64,000 nt of DNA. It comes from Paenibacillus vini. GTDB taxonomy: Bacteria > Bacillota > Bacilli > Paenibacillales > Paenibacillaceae. Under the pieces are notes generated by a model that searched no databases, was not told the origin of the DNA, and saw nothing but the letters and a program-made list of their open reading frames with translations. Numbering within the stretch: position 1 is the first letter of the stretch; every line of letters starts with the position of its first letter. Shown piece by piece: positions 27,267 through 36,006 of the stretch. The translations under genes and the position numbers were made by a program. Location of the stretch: assembly GCF_018403325.1 (NCBI RefSeq), contig NZ_BOSL01000009.1, forward strand, positions 124,001 to 188,000, in the 5' to 3' direction.

Positions 27267-28295
27267 TCAGGAAATCGTCTTTTTCGCGGTCTTAGTGCTC
27301 TTGCGTTTGGGTTTCGGAACGGTGACGGTTTCCGCTGCACTTGTACCGGCATCATTTGCCCCGGATCCAGATTTAGCACCGGCTCTCCCGGTTTCGGTGT
27401 CCGCACCGGTCCCCGCTGCTGCACCCGCAGCGGCTTTTCCTTTTTTGCCGCCGCTTCCCGAAGCCGCCGAGGCACCCCGGGTCCGTTTGGCTTTGCTTGG
27501 GCCGGGATCGGTCGTAATGGCCGCCACGGGCTTGACCGCCTCGATACTGGCCTGGAGCGCGGCCATCAGATCGATCACATTGTTCTCCGGCTTGGCCGGT
27601 GCCAGGCTGATTTCTTCCCCGGCAACCTTTTGCTCGATCAACTGCAGGAGATTGTCCCTATAATCATCATTGTATTTTTCCGGCTCAAACGGGGTGGACA
27701 GCTGTTCGATGAGCAACTTAGCCATCGTCAGTTCCTTGTCGTTGATCGTGATGTTCTCGGGGAGATTCGGCACCTGGCTGATCGGGCGGATTTCATCCGG
27801 ATAGAATATCGTTTCAACCGCGAGGCACCCCTCCATGACGCGAATCGCCGCCAGACTGCTTTTGGAACGGATGGCGATTTTCGCGATACCGATCTTCCCC
27901 GATTGCTTCATTGCCTCCAGCAGGAGCTGGTAGGCGTTTGATCCGGCCTGGTCGGGCGATAAATAGTACGTTTTTTGAAAATAGATCGGGTCGATGTCTT
28001 TCAGGTCCACAAAATCAAGAATGGTGATCGTTCTTTCGGATCTGGCGGACAACTGCTCCAGCTCCTCTTTTTCAAACAGGACGTATTTTCCCTTTTCGTA
28101 TTCGTAGCCGCGGGAAATTTCCTCCCAATTCACATCCACGTCGCAGGACGGACAGCGCCGGACATAAGAGATCGGGCTGCCGCATTCCTTATGGATATAT
28201 TTCATGGAAATATCTTTGTCCTCGGTAGCGGAGAACATTTTGACCGGAACATGGACAAGCCCGAAGCTGATTGCCCCTTTCCAAACCGTATGCAT
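27267..28295 (-). CDS. ku: Non-homologous end-joining protein Ku
   Basis: A 342-residue DNA-end-binding homodimer. Residues 1-260 are the bacterial Ku core (HTVWKGAISFGLVHVPVKM; VRRCPSCDVDVNWEEISRGYEYEKGKYV; ELTMAKLLIEQL). Residues about 265-342 are a long Ala/Gly/Lys/Thr-rich tail ending in a basic stretch (PKPKRKSTKTAKK); such basic tails help DNA binding and threading in some bacterial Ku. It forms a three-gene NHEJ locus with the two genes upstream; in B. subtilis such genes are used in spores (SigG), but no such promoter was recognised here. Confidence 0.95.
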   Translation of the reverse strand: MHTVWKGAISFGLVHVPVKMFSATEDKDISMKYIHKECGSPISYVRRCPSCDVDVNWEEISRGYEYEKGKYVLFEKEELEQLSARSERTITILDFVDLKDIDPIYFQKTYYLSPDQAGSNAYQLLLEAMKQSGKIGIAKIAIRSKSSLAAIRVMEGCLAVETIFYPDEIRPISQVPNLPENITINDKELTMAKLLIEQLSTPFEPEKYNDDYRDNLLQLIEQKVAGEEISLAPAKPENNVIDLMAALQASIEAVKPVAAITTDPGPSKAKRTRGASAASGSGGKKGKAAAGAAAGTGADTETGRAGAKSGSGANDAGTSAAETVTVPKPKRKSTKTAKKTIS

Positions 28296-28436
28296 CTGTC
28301 GGTGGACTCCTTTCGCCGGACAGCGGATGCTGCCGGTTGCCTTTTCTCATTAGTATGGATAAAAAACTATTTTAATAAACTATAGAGCCGCCTGGGTTCA
28401 TAGGTGCGGGATAGCAGACGGAGGAACGCTTCCGTG

Positions 28437-28465
28437 TTGCGGGTGCCGGGACGGACCGATATAAT
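28437..28465 (+). promoter_or_regulatory. SigA-type promoter of the tsaE-tsaB-rimI-tsaD operon
   Basis: TTGCGG (28437-28442), 17 bases, TATAAT (28460-28465), 38 bases before tsaE. Confidence 0.7.
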
Positions 28466-28503
28466 GGGGACATACGTTTGTTGGACATGAAGGAAGGGTA
28501 CCC

Positions 28504-28998
28504 ATGGAATGGATTTTTGATAAAGCATCTTCAGGTTATGCATTTAAGGCGGCCGATCTGGACGATACGGACAAGCTAGCCGCTTATTTGGCCGGAAATT
28601 CCTCTCCCGGAACGGTGATCGCATTGGATGGTGACCTTGGGGCGGGGAAGACGGCCTTTTCGCAGCGGTTCGCCAAACATTTGGAAGTGAAGGATACGGT
28701 CAACAGTCCGACGTTCACGCTGATTAAGGAATATGAGGGCAGGCTGCCTTTTTATCATATGGATGTGTACCGGTTGTCGCTGGAGGAAGCCGAGGAGCTT
28801 GGGCTGGATGAATATTTTTACGGCCGTGGCGTTACCTTGGTGGAATGGGCGAGCATTATTGAAGACCTTTTGCCCCCGGAAGTGCTGTACATTTACATAG
28901 AATCGGGCGAGGGGACGGAGCGTACCTTTTATTTAAAAGGCTGCGGACAGCCTTATGAGGCCTGGATCAACACCTTGAGAGAGAATGGAGTCCTTTGA
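28504..28998 (+). CDS. tsaE: tRNA t6A synthesis ATPase TsaE
   Basis: A 164-residue P-loop ATPase that drives the TsaBD(E) complex making N6-threonylcarbamoyl-adenosine at tRNA position 37. Walker A GDLGAGKTAFSQRF, switch region SPTFTLIKEYEG, Walker B-like FYHMDVYRL, and LVEWASIIEDLLP near the C-terminus are all as in YdiB/TsaE. First gene of a four-gene operon; tsaB starts two bases after its stop. Confidence 0.95.
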   Translation: MEWIFDKASSGYAFKAADLDDTDKLAAYLAGNSSPGTVIALDGDLGAGKTAFSQRFAKHLEVKDTVNSPTFTLIKEYEGRLPFYHMDVYRLSLEEAEELGLDEYFYGRGVTLVEWASIIEDLLPPEVLYIYIESGEGTERTFYLKGCGQPYEAWINTLRENGVL

Positions 28999-29000
28999 AT

Positions 29001-29903
29001 ATGAACCAAGAACATGAACGGAATGGAGACCGGGCGCAGGGGCGGATTTTGGCGTTTGATACATCAACCTCTTCCCTGGCGGTAGCGGTTATGGAGAACG
29101 GCAAAGTGCTGGCTGAGCGCAATATTCACGCCGAGCGGAACCATTCGGCTTATCTGGTTGAAGCGATCGGGGAAGCTTTGGCCGCTGCGGGAGTCGCTAA
29201 GGCGGAGCTGGACGGGATCGCCGTCGGGGTAGGTCCGGGCTCTTATACCGGCGCCCGGATCGCCGTTACAACGGCGAAAACGCTGGCTTGGGCGCTGAGC
29301 CTGCCGGTATATGGCGTCTCGAGCCTGGAGGCGATCGCCTTGGGCGGATGGGCCCGGGGAACGGCGCAGGATGCGGCCGAGCTGGGCCGTGCGCTTAGCG
29401 CCGGGCCAAGCGGAACTCTGCGGGAAGATGCTCCAGGCCAGGCGGCTGACAGCACACGCGAGCCTCAAGCGAAGGAAGGCTCAAGCGGCGGCAGCGGGCA
29501 CTGGATTGTCCCGCTGGTAGACGCGCGGCGCGGGCAAGCGTATACCGCGCTGTTCGGCGCGGAGGCCGGCATGATGCCGGAGCGTCTCGAGCCGGATGGA
29601 ATCCGGCTCATGTCGGTCTGGACGGAGCAGCTGTCCGGCCTGCTGGAGGCGCTCGCGCCGGAGGATCGTCCCTCCGGCGTATGGTTTGTGGGCGAAACGG
29701 CGCTGCATGAGCCTGCGGCGGAGGCGCTTCGCCCCTTGCTCGGCGATGCGCTGCATCTGATCCCCTATGAGCTTGAGGGGACCTGGATCGGATTGACCGG
29801 CACCCGCCGGGCCGGTCTGCGCGGCGGAGACGATGTGCATGCGTTGGAGCCGAACTACACCCAGCTGGCCGAGGCCGAAGCCAAGCGGCTGCGCGAGCGA
29901 TAG
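29001..29903 (+). CDS. tsaB: tRNA t6A synthesis scaffold TsaB
   Basis: A 300-residue ASKHA-fold pseudo-enzyme that pairs with TsaD. Motifs: ILAFDTSTSSLAVAVM at the N-terminus, HAERNHSAYLV, and VGVGPGSYTGARIAVTTAKTLAW. It is longer than the usual 230-240 residues because of a Gly/Ala/Ser/Glu-rich insert (about residues 122-165) between the ASKHA subdomains. The ATG at 29001 has GGAG about 11 bases upstream; a TTG two codons earlier overlaps the tsaE stop. Confidence 0.92.
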   Translation: MNQEHERNGDRAQGRILAFDTSTSSLAVAVMENGKVLAERNIHAERNHSAYLVEAIGEALAAAGVAKAELDGIAVGVGPGSYTGARIAVTTAKTLAWALSLPVYGVSSLEAIALGGWARGTAQDAAELGRALSAGPSGTLREDAPGQAADSTREPQAKEGSSGGSGHWIVPLVDARRGQAYTALFGAEAGMMPERLEPDGIRLMSVWTEQLSGLLEALAPEDRPSGVWFVGETALHEPAAEALRPLLGDALHLIPYELEGTWIGLTGTRRAGLRGGDDVHALEPNYTQLAEAEAKRLRER

Positions 29904-29914
29904 GGGGAACGGCG

Positions 29915-30436
29915 ATGGACATGTGGAGAGAGGCAGATGCCGGGCGCGTGCAGTTTCGGACGATGAAGCTGGAAGATATTCCGGATATTATGGTCATCGA
30001 GCATGAATCTTTTACGCTGCCGTGGAGTGAAGAAGCTTTTCGCAATGAGTTGACGTTAAACCATTTCGCCCGTTATATGATCCTGGATGTCGACGGCCAA
30101 CCGGTCGGTTATGCCGGGATGTGGACGATTGTGGATGAAGCGCATATTACGAATATCGCTGTCCGGACCGCTTACCGCGGACGGCATTTGGGAGAACTGC
30201 TGCTTCGGCGGATTATGGAATGGGCCATGGAACTGGGTATGGAGCGCATGACCCTCGAGGTACGGGCCACCAACCGGGTGGCTCAATCGCTGTATGCCAA
30301 ACTGGGGTTTGTTCCTGCCGGTGTACGCAAGGGCTATTATTCGGATAATAATGAGGATGCTATCATCATGTGGTGTGAGCTGCCGGAATTAGAAAACGGG
30401 AGCGGAGAAGAGGAAGGAAGCGAACAAAATTGCTGA
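29915..30436 (+). CDS. rimI: Ribosomal protein S18-alanine N-acetyltransferase RimI
   Basis: A 173-residue GNAT acetyltransferase. The acetyl-CoA site is in [20 protein letters not shown] (RxxGxG/A type, here RGRHLG), and the end [35 protein letters not shown] is diagnostic of RimI. It is cotranscribed with tsa genes in most Firmicutes, though it is not needed for t6A. A 20-residue acidic tail ([12 protein letters not shown]) overlaps the tsaD start by 7 bases. Confidence 0.93.
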   Translation: MDMWREADAGRVQFRTMKLEDIPDIMVIEHESFTLPWSEEAFRNELTLNHFARYMILDVDGQPVGYAGMWTIVDEAHITNIAVRTAYRGRHLGELLLRRIMEWAMELGMERMTLEVRATNRVAQSLYAKLGFVPAGVRKGYYSDNNEDAIIMWCELPELENGSGEEEGSEQNC

Positions 30437-31467
30437 ATCAGGATTGCTATATACTTGCGGTGGAGACCAGCTGTGACGAGACTTCGGCCGCCGTTGTCAA
30501 GAACGGAACCGAGGTGCTGTCCAATCTGATCGCCAGCCAGATCGAAACCCATAAAGCGTTTGGGGGCGTCGTTCCGGAGGTGGCTTCCCGCAAACACGTT
30601 GAGAGTATTACGTTGATGCTGGAGGAGGCGGTGAAACAGGCCGGGATATCTCCAGGTCAGTTGTCCGCTGTAGCGGTAACCGAAGGCCCCGGTCTGGTCG
30701 GAGCGCTGCTCGTCGGCATTATGGCCGCCAAGAGTCTTGCTTTTGCGTTGGACAAGCCGCTGATCGGCACCCATCATATCGCCGGACATATTTACGCGAA
30801 CCGCCTAGTGGGCGAGATTCATTATCCTTGCCTGGCTCTGGTCGTGTCCGGCGGACATACGGAGCTGGTGCATATGGAGCGTGAGGGGCGTTTCGAACTG
30901 ATCGGCCGCACCCGGGACGACGCCGTAGGCGAAGCTTATGACAAAGTCGCCCGGGCGCTGGGATTCCCTTATCCCGGAGGACCGCATGTCGATAAACTTG
31001 CGATGGAGTCGGATGAGGCGGAGGAGCTTCCGCGCGCCTGGCTGGAGCAGGATTCCTATGATTTCAGCTTCAGCGGGCTGAAGTCCGCCGTGCTGAATGC
31101 GGTGAACCGGCACCGGATGCGCGGGGAGGAAGGATTCGAAGCCGCGATTGCTCGCGGATTCCAGGAATCCGTCATCGATGTGGTCGTTGAAAAGGCGATC
31201 CGTGCGGTTAAATCAACCGGAGCCGTCCAGCTACTGCTCTGCGGCGGGGTGGCCGCCAACCGCGGTCTGCGCGCGGCTTTGAGCCAGCGCTGCGACAAGG
31301 AAGGGATTCCGCTGTCGATTCCGCCGCTGAACTATTGCACCGATAATGCGGCGATGATTGGTGCGGCCGCTTATCTGAAATGGAAGAACGGCGAGTTTTC
31401 GAATCTGGAACTCAAAGCGGAACCGTCCCTCTCTTTGGAGTCATGGTCGGTTAAGGAAGATCAATAG
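30430..31467 (+). CDS. tsaD: tRNA t6A transferase TsaD
   Basis: A 345-residue metalloenzyme that transfers threonylcarbamoyl from its AMP adduct to tRNA A37. Metal ligands are in [14 protein letters not shown] (HxxxH); other motifs are [46 protein letters not shown] and [11 protein letters not shown]. The start is TTG inside the rimI tail with AAGGAAG upstream, giving coupled translation. A hairpin terminator closes the operon. Confidence 0.95.
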   Translation: MLNQDCYILAVETSCDETSAAVVKNGTEVLSNLIASQIETHKAFGGVVPEVASRKHVESITLMLEEAVKQAGISPGQLSAVAVTEGPGLVGALLVGIMAAKSLAFALDKPLIGTHHIAGHIYANRLVGEIHYPCLALVVSGGHTELVHMEREGRFELIGRTRDDAVGEAYDKVARALGFPYPGGPHVDKLAMESDEAEELPRAWLEQDSYDFSFSGLKSAVLNAVNRHRMRGEEGFEAAIARGFQESVIDVVVEKAIRAVKSTGAVQLLLCGGVAANRGLRAALSQRCDKEGIPLSIPPLNYCTDNAAMIGAAAYLKWKNGEFSNLELKAEPSLSLESWSVKEDQ

Positions 31468-31480
31468 GATAAGCTGCAAC

Positions 31481-31548
31481 AAGGCCGCTTCCCGGGAAGG
31501 GTCATGAGACATATGCTGTCCATGATATTCCGGGATGCGGCCTTTATT
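31481..31548 (+). terminator. Long-hairpin terminator after tsaD
   Basis: AAGGCCGC (31481-31488) pairs with GCGGCCTT (31537-31544), with inner paired segments TCCCGG/CCGGGA and TCATG/CATGA; TTTATT follows. Confidence 0.7.
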
Positions 31549-31568
31549 GTGCTTAATCAGTTTCAGCC

Positions 31569-32000
31569 CTATTTCTCTGCTATCGCGGCGGATTGCTTGT
31601 CCGCAAGCGTTATCGTCTGAACCGATGCAGAGGAGGGATCTTGGGCGCCCTCCATTCGGCTTGTCCCTTCGAAGACGCTTCCTTCCTCAATCGAGAGAGA
31701 GGCGGCGGAAAGGTTGCCGTACAGCTTGCCTTTGGCGGTGATGGTCAGCTTCTGCTTGGCCTGAACGTTGCCGTTTACGGTACCTGCGATAATGATGTTT
31801 CTGGCGATAATCGTGTCGGAACGGATCATTCCCTTTTCCCCGACGGTTACGTCCCCCTCGCAGTCGATATCTCCGATAACCTGTCCTTCAATTCGGATGC
31901 TGGCGCCCGAGATGATCTTCCCCTCGAATGTACTGCCCTCCCCAACCAAGGTATCGGTGGTATTCGGATCGAGCTTTACGGCGGTTTTATTCTTGAACAT
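31569..32000 (-). CDS. Bactofilin (2)
   Basis: A 143-residue bactofilin with the same beta-helix periodicity as the copy at 22184-22600 (GEGSTFEGKIISGASIRIEG, then DGDVTVGEKGMI-type turns). The ATG overlaps the stop of the upstream M23 peptidase gene (TAATG), so the pair is translationally coupled. Both copies begin MFK and end in a Ser/Ala/Lys-rich tail, indicating duplication of the cassette. Confidence 0.87.
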   Translation of the reverse strand: MFKNKTAVKLDPNTTDTLVGEGSTFEGKIISGASIRIEGQVIGDIDCEGDVTVGEKGMIRSDTIIARNIIIAGTVNGNVQAKQKLTITAKGKLYGNLSAASLSIEEGSVFEGTSRMEGAQDPSSASVQTITLADKQSAAIAEK

Positions 32001-33025
32001 TACTGATTTTCATCCTCTCCGGGAATAGTTAGATAGATTAAGGGATCGACGGTAACTCCGCCCTTAATGACCTCGATATGGAGATGCGGACCTGTGCTTC
32101 TTCCCGTTGAGCCGAGCAGCCCGATTTTATCCCCCTGTTTAACAACATCGCCTTTGGCTGCGATCGTTTTTTTCATATGCATATAGATGGTTTGCAGGCC
32201 TGATGGATGTTTGATCGTAGCATAATTGCCGCGCGCGGAGCTGTATCCGGTATCCGTGACCGTACCGTCGGCAGCTGCGAAGATCGGATCCCCGGTTTGC
32301 CCGCCGATATCGAGACCGCTGTGAACCGTAAGTCTGCCGCTAAACGGATCGCTGCGTTTCCCGAATTGGGAAGTGACCCGTGCGGAATCCGTAGGCCAAT
32401 AGGTCGGCAAAATTCTCATCATTTCCTTGTACTTTTCCACGTTGATCTTGGTCTGCTCCAGCCTTGATTGCAAATCGGGCATTTCATTTAAGGAAGCCGC
32501 GATGCTGTCCTTCGTCTCGTTTATTAAGGCAAGCACATCTTCTTCGCTCAAAGGAATAGATTCGCCGCCAACCCCGCCTTTCTGTTCATAAGCTTCTCCG
32601 GGACTATCCGCAGCTACGGCCACGGTAGGAGCAAGTCCTCCGGTTTGCCGATTGCCATTTGTAATAGCTTTCAACTCCGCCTCCAGCTGTTCCAGCTCGA
32701 GCATTCTCGACTCAATGGTTTTGGATTTCTCCGATAGATCGAGCAGCTCTGTAAGCAATGTATCAATGGCTTGTTCCTTGTCATCGACTGTACTTTCATA
32801 ATAATCCTTTGACGAGGATAGCTCCGTCTCCAAAGCTACTATCCGGCTGGAATGGCTCTGGTTCGCCACGATAAGGACCAGTACCAGCCCGATTACGACT
32901 ATTGCCGAGACCAATAGGGACAATAGCAGAGCCAAACGCGTTCTAAACCGGAATACGGGGCTTGCGCCCTCAGGTACGACAAGTATTGTAAATTTCCTGT
33001 TTGCAGGCTTGAATCCGAATTTCAT
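32000..33025 (-). CDS. Membrane-anchored M23 (LytM) peptidoglycan endopeptidase (2)
   Basis: A 341-residue paralog of the product at 22647-23633: cytoplasmic tail beginning MKFGFKPANRKFTILVV, one membrane helix (about residues 33-55), coiled coil to about 200, and a LytM domain with VHSGLDIG, IYMHMKK and GPHLHIEV zinc and catalytic residues. Start at the ATG 6 bases after GGGAGG. A long acidic/Gly linker is present before the coupled bactofilin. Likely acts in cell-shape or septal wall remodelling (inference). Confidence 0.9.
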   Translation of the reverse strand: MKFGFKPANRKFTILVVPEGASPVFRFRTRLALLLSLLVSAIVVIGLVLVLIVANQSHSSRIVALETELSSSKDYYESTVDDKEQAIDTLLTELLDLSEKSKTIESRMLELEQLEAELKAITNGNRQTGGLAPTVAVAADSPGEAYEQKGGVGGESIPLSEEDVLALINETKDSIAASLNEMPDLQSRLEQTKINVEKYKEMMRILPTYWPTDSARVTSQFGKRSDPFSGRLTVHSGLDIGGQTGDPIFAAADGTVTDTGYSSARGNYATIKHPSGLQTIYMHMKKTIAAKGDVVKQGDKIGLLGSTGRSTGPHLHIEVIKGGVTVDPLIYLTIPGEDENQ

Positions 33026-33326
33026 GCGATCCTCCCGAGTATGACAAAATCTTTGAAAAATAGGCCAAAAGACATTTGTTTTCAGCACCAAAGCTACTAA
33101 TTCGGCAAAACATTCCAAAACCCTCCCGCAAGTCACAATTTACTGTATAAGATGATAGGAAACTCTCAAGCTTCAATGTCGGATACGCAACTGGATGCAC
33201 TATGTGATCAAAAGATTGCTTATGAACAACCTGTCTCAGGTTAAATGTGCAGGATTGCGAAAACTGAGTATAATATTGGTAACTGCGACGTCAATTTGGC
33301 AAGAAATTGTATTTGGGGGGATCCCT

Positions 33327-34148
33327 TTGAAGCCAATCCCGAGATCCAAGACAAGAGTATGGCTGGGAACAAAATATTATCGCTTGAGACGTTACTGGAC
33401 ATGGTGGGTTGATGGTCAAAAGATCTCCAGAATCCGGGAGAAGGAGTCTCTTCCCCACAAGTTGGCGGGTCACCAAACGATTTTGCTGCGTCAGCTCAAG
33501 GATGTGGATATGCAGCTTCAGCATAACAAGATTGTTAATTTGAAGCTTGCCGTCCAGCGGATTAACGGAGTAATCATCCAGCCCGGTGAAACCTTTTCCT
33601 TTTGGAGATTAGTTGGCAAGCCCACGCGCAGGAAAGGATACGTGCCGGGAATGGTGCTGCATTACGGAAAATACAAGCAGGGAGTTGGAGGCGGGCTATG
33701 CCAGCTAACCAATCTGCTTTATTGGATGGCGCTTCATTCTTCTCTGGAAGTCAGGGAGAGACATCGCCATAGCTACGACGTGTTTCCGGATTCGGGCCGA
33801 ACCCAGCCCTTCGGAAGCGGAGCAACCTGCTCTTATAATTATTTGGATCTTCAGCTGTATAACCCGACGGATGCTCCGATTCAGATTCTTGTACATGTAT
33901 CGGAACATGATCTGATAGGCGAGCTAAGATCGGTCAACCGACCGCTGCACCGCTATGAGGTATATGAGCAAGCGCACAGGATTACCCGGGAGTATTGGGG
34001 CGGGCATATCCGGCATAATCTGATATTTCGGCGCGTCTTTAACTTAGAGGGTGAATTGGTCAGGGATGAGTATGTGACGGAGAATCATGCTCTGATGATG
34101 TATGAGCCTTTGCTTGAATCCGGAATACGAGAGGGAGTTGGCGAATGA
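33327..34148 (+). CDS. VanW family protein
   Basis: A roughly 273-residue VanW-domain protein (LAVQRINGVIIQPGETFSFWRLVG, then GGGLCQLTNLLYWMALHSSLEVRERHRHSYDVFPDSGRTQPFGSGATC). VanW is found in some vancomycin-resistance clusters and many Firmicute surface or cytoplasmic proteins; its biochemical role is unknown. I choose TTG 33327 (GGGGGG upstream) because relatives start near the RSKTRVWLGTKYYRLRRYW segment; the frame is open 44 codons earlier without an RBS. No export signal with this start. First of four same-strand genes; overlaps the next by 4 bases. Confidence 0.82.
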   Translation: MKPIPRSKTRVWLGTKYYRLRRYWTWWVDGQKISRIREKESLPHKLAGHQTILLRQLKDVDMQLQHNKIVNLKLAVQRINGVIIQPGETFSFWRLVGKPTRRKGYVPGMVLHYGKYKQGVGGGLCQLTNLLYWMALHSSLEVRERHRHSYDVFPDSGRTQPFGSGATCSYNYLDLQLYNPTDAPIQILVHVSEHDLIGELRSVNRPLHRYEVYEQAHRITREYWGGHIRHNLIFRRVFNLEGELVRDEYVTENHALMMYEPLLESGIREGVGE

Positions 34149-34564
34149 GTTATACAAATACGTTTATCCGGGTTTCCCCGGACTGTCCTGCTGAAACAGG
34201 CATCGTCCCAGTATCGGCAAAAGAGAGCAAGCCGGTTCATGTAATTCAATATGAACTGCTGACCGAACATCCTTATAAATTTGACTATCCTGCGTTATTA
34301 TTTGAGACGCATATCCGGCACAAACAGATTTCAGCGGAAGTAATTCAGGAGCGCGAGCAGGAAATCAGGGACGATTTGTTCTCCAAAAAACACGCCTGCC
34401 TTCGTGCATCCGCGCTGCCCAAGAAGTACGGTTGGGGTGTCCATTACGACGAGAATGGGAAAATTGCCATCTACGGCATGGATTCTCACGAATACAAGCG
34501 CTTTACGGAATCGGCCGATGGGAGCATCCAAGTGTTGAACGGAATGCGAAGCCGGAGGGACTAA
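34145..34564 (+). CDS. DUF6157-like small protein
   Basis: A 139-residue cytoplasmic protein that resembles the DUF6157 family: YTNTFIRVSPDCPAETGIVP at the N-terminus, VIQYELLTEHPY, LLFETHIRHK and LRASALPKKYGWGVHYDENGKIAIYG. No function is known. The start ATG overlaps the VanW stop (ATGA), so translation is coupled. Confidence 0.7.
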   Translation: MSYTNTFIRVSPDCPAETGIVPVSAKESKPVHVIQYELLTEHPYKFDYPALLFETHIRHKQISAEVIQEREQEIRDDLFSKKHACLRASALPKKYGWGVHYDENGKIAIYGMDSHEYKRFTESADGSIQVLNGMRSRRD

Positions 34565-34586
34565 GAGATATTTGGGAGGGAACCTG

Positions 34587-35141
34587 ATGGGAAAAAGATT
34601 TGCGGCCATGCTGCCTCAGCATATAGAGTTCATCTCCAAGCAGCATATATTTTTTGTGGGTTCCGCACCTCTCAGCGGGGAGGGGCATGTGAACCTGTCG
34701 CCGAAGGGATACGATTCGCTGCGAATTCTTTCGGAATCGGAGGCGGTGTATCTGGATTTGACCGGGAGCGGCAACGAAACGGCGGCGCATTTGGCGGAGA
34801 ATGGAAGAATAACGCTGATGTTCGCTGCGTTTGAAGGCCAGCCGCTCATATTACGGTTGTACGGGAAAGGACGGGTTATTCTTCCCGGCAATGAGGAATG
34901 GGAGAAGCTTGAGGGATATTTCCCCCCGCTCCAGGGTGCGCGTCAAATGATCCATATTTCCGTTTACGAGGTTCAAACCTCCTGCGGCTTCGGTGTTCCG
35001 CTGTTCCAATACGAGGGAGACCGGAACACCTTGATCCAATGGGCGGAGAACAAGGGAGAGGCGGGACTGGATGAATACCGGCAGCAGAAAAATGCCGTAA
35101 GTCTGGACGGTTTGCCATCTTCATACGGGGAACAGGCTTAA
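34587..35141 (+). CDS. Pyridoxamine 5'-phosphate oxidase-like FMN-binding protein
   Basis: A 184-residue split-barrel flavin-fold protein. Hallmarks of the PNPOx-like family: HIEFISKQHIFFVGSAPLSGEGHVNLSPKG at the N-terminus and YLDLTGSGNETAAHLAENGRITLMF. These proteins bind FMN or F420 and reduce varied substrates; true pyridoxamine oxidation is unlikely. Start at the ATG 6 bases after GGGAGG. Third gene of the run. Confidence 0.85.
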   Translation: MGKRFAAMLPQHIEFISKQHIFFVGSAPLSGEGHVNLSPKGYDSLRILSESEAVYLDLTGSGNETAAHLAENGRITLMFAAFEGQPLILRLYGKGRVILPGNEEWEKLEGYFPPLQGARQMIHISVYEVQTSCGFGVPLFQYEGDRNTLIQWAENKGEAGLDEYRQQKNAVSLDGLPSSYGEQA

Positions 35142-35178
35142 GTTAGAAGAAGTAGATAGAGAAAAGGGGAAGCTGTAC

Positions 35179-35982
35179 ATGGAACTTATGCAAGGAAAAC
35201 TTATTACTGTGGAAACGCTGCGGTCCGATCTTACCGCCCTTGGCGTAAGGGAAGGGATGACGCTGCTCGTCCATTCTTCCTTTAAGTCGCTCGGACAATG
35301 GGTGGCCGGGGGACCGGTCGCAATGATTCTGGCATTGGAACAAGCCATAGGCGATACTGGAACGCTCGTTGTTCCGACGCATTCGAACGATCTGAGCGAT
35401 CCGAGCGGATGGGAGAACCCTCCCGTCCCGACCGAGTGGTGGGACACGATCCGGGAGCAGATGCCGCCCTATGATCCGGACTTAACGCCACTGTGGCATA
35501 TGGGCGTCATTCCGGAATTGTTCCGCAAGCAGAGCGGCGTGAAACGGAGCGGACATCCGCATGTCTCTTTTGCCGCAAGAGGAATTCATGCCGATTTCAT
35601 TACCGATCACCACGGCTTGGATTACGGGCTTGGGGAGCAGTCTCCGCTGGCCAGGATCTATGAAACGGAAGGCTGGGTCCTGCTGCTTGGCGTAGGCCAT
35701 GCCAGCAATACCTCGCTTCATTTGGCTGAATACCGTGCTGATTTTCCCGGAAAAAAAGAAATCAGCAGCAGTGCGCCAATGATCCTCCAGGGTGAGCGGC
35801 AATGGGTCAAGTTCCGTGACATTGAAATCGACTCCGAAGATTTTGAGAAGATCGGTGCCGACTTTGAACGGGATACGGGCAAAGTGCTGCGAGGCTGCAT
35901 CGCAGGCGCACCCGCCATGTTAATGCCGCAAAAGGCACTGGTTGATTACGCCGCAGAATGGATGACGCATACGAGAAAATAA
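35179..35982 (+). CDS. Aminoglycoside 3-N-acetyltransferase family protein
   Basis: A 267-residue AAC(3)-family acetyl-CoA-dependent enzyme (YokD-like). Motifs: LLVHSSFKSLGQWVAGGP, GTLVVPTHSND, PLWHMGVIPELFRKQSGVKRSGHPHVSFAARG (conserved His), and LLLGVGHASNTSLHLAEYRA. Such enzymes acetylate aminoglycoside 3-amino groups; chromosomal Bacillus and Paenibacillus members often give little resistance, and their natural substrates are unclear. No mobile-element context. Confidence 0.88.
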   Translation: MELMQGKLITVETLRSDLTALGVREGMTLLVHSSFKSLGQWVAGGPVAMILALEQAIGDTGTLVVPTHSNDLSDPSGWENPPVPTEWWDTIREQMPPYDPDLTPLWHMGVIPELFRKQSGVKRSGHPHVSFAARGIHADFITDHHGLDYGLGEQSPLARIYETEGWVLLLGVGHASNTSLHLAEYRADFPGKKEISSSAPMILQGERQWVKFRDIEIDSEDFEKIGADFERDTGKVLRGCIAGAPAMLMPQKALVDYAAEWMTHTRK

Positions 35983-36006
35983 AGTCCTGAAGCGCCCGTT
36001 TATCGG

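Noticed and set aside
35179-35982. Mobile aminoglycoside resistance gene
   Set aside because: AAC(3)-family motifs are clear but there are no mobile-element marks and composition matches neighbours; it is likely chromosomal.
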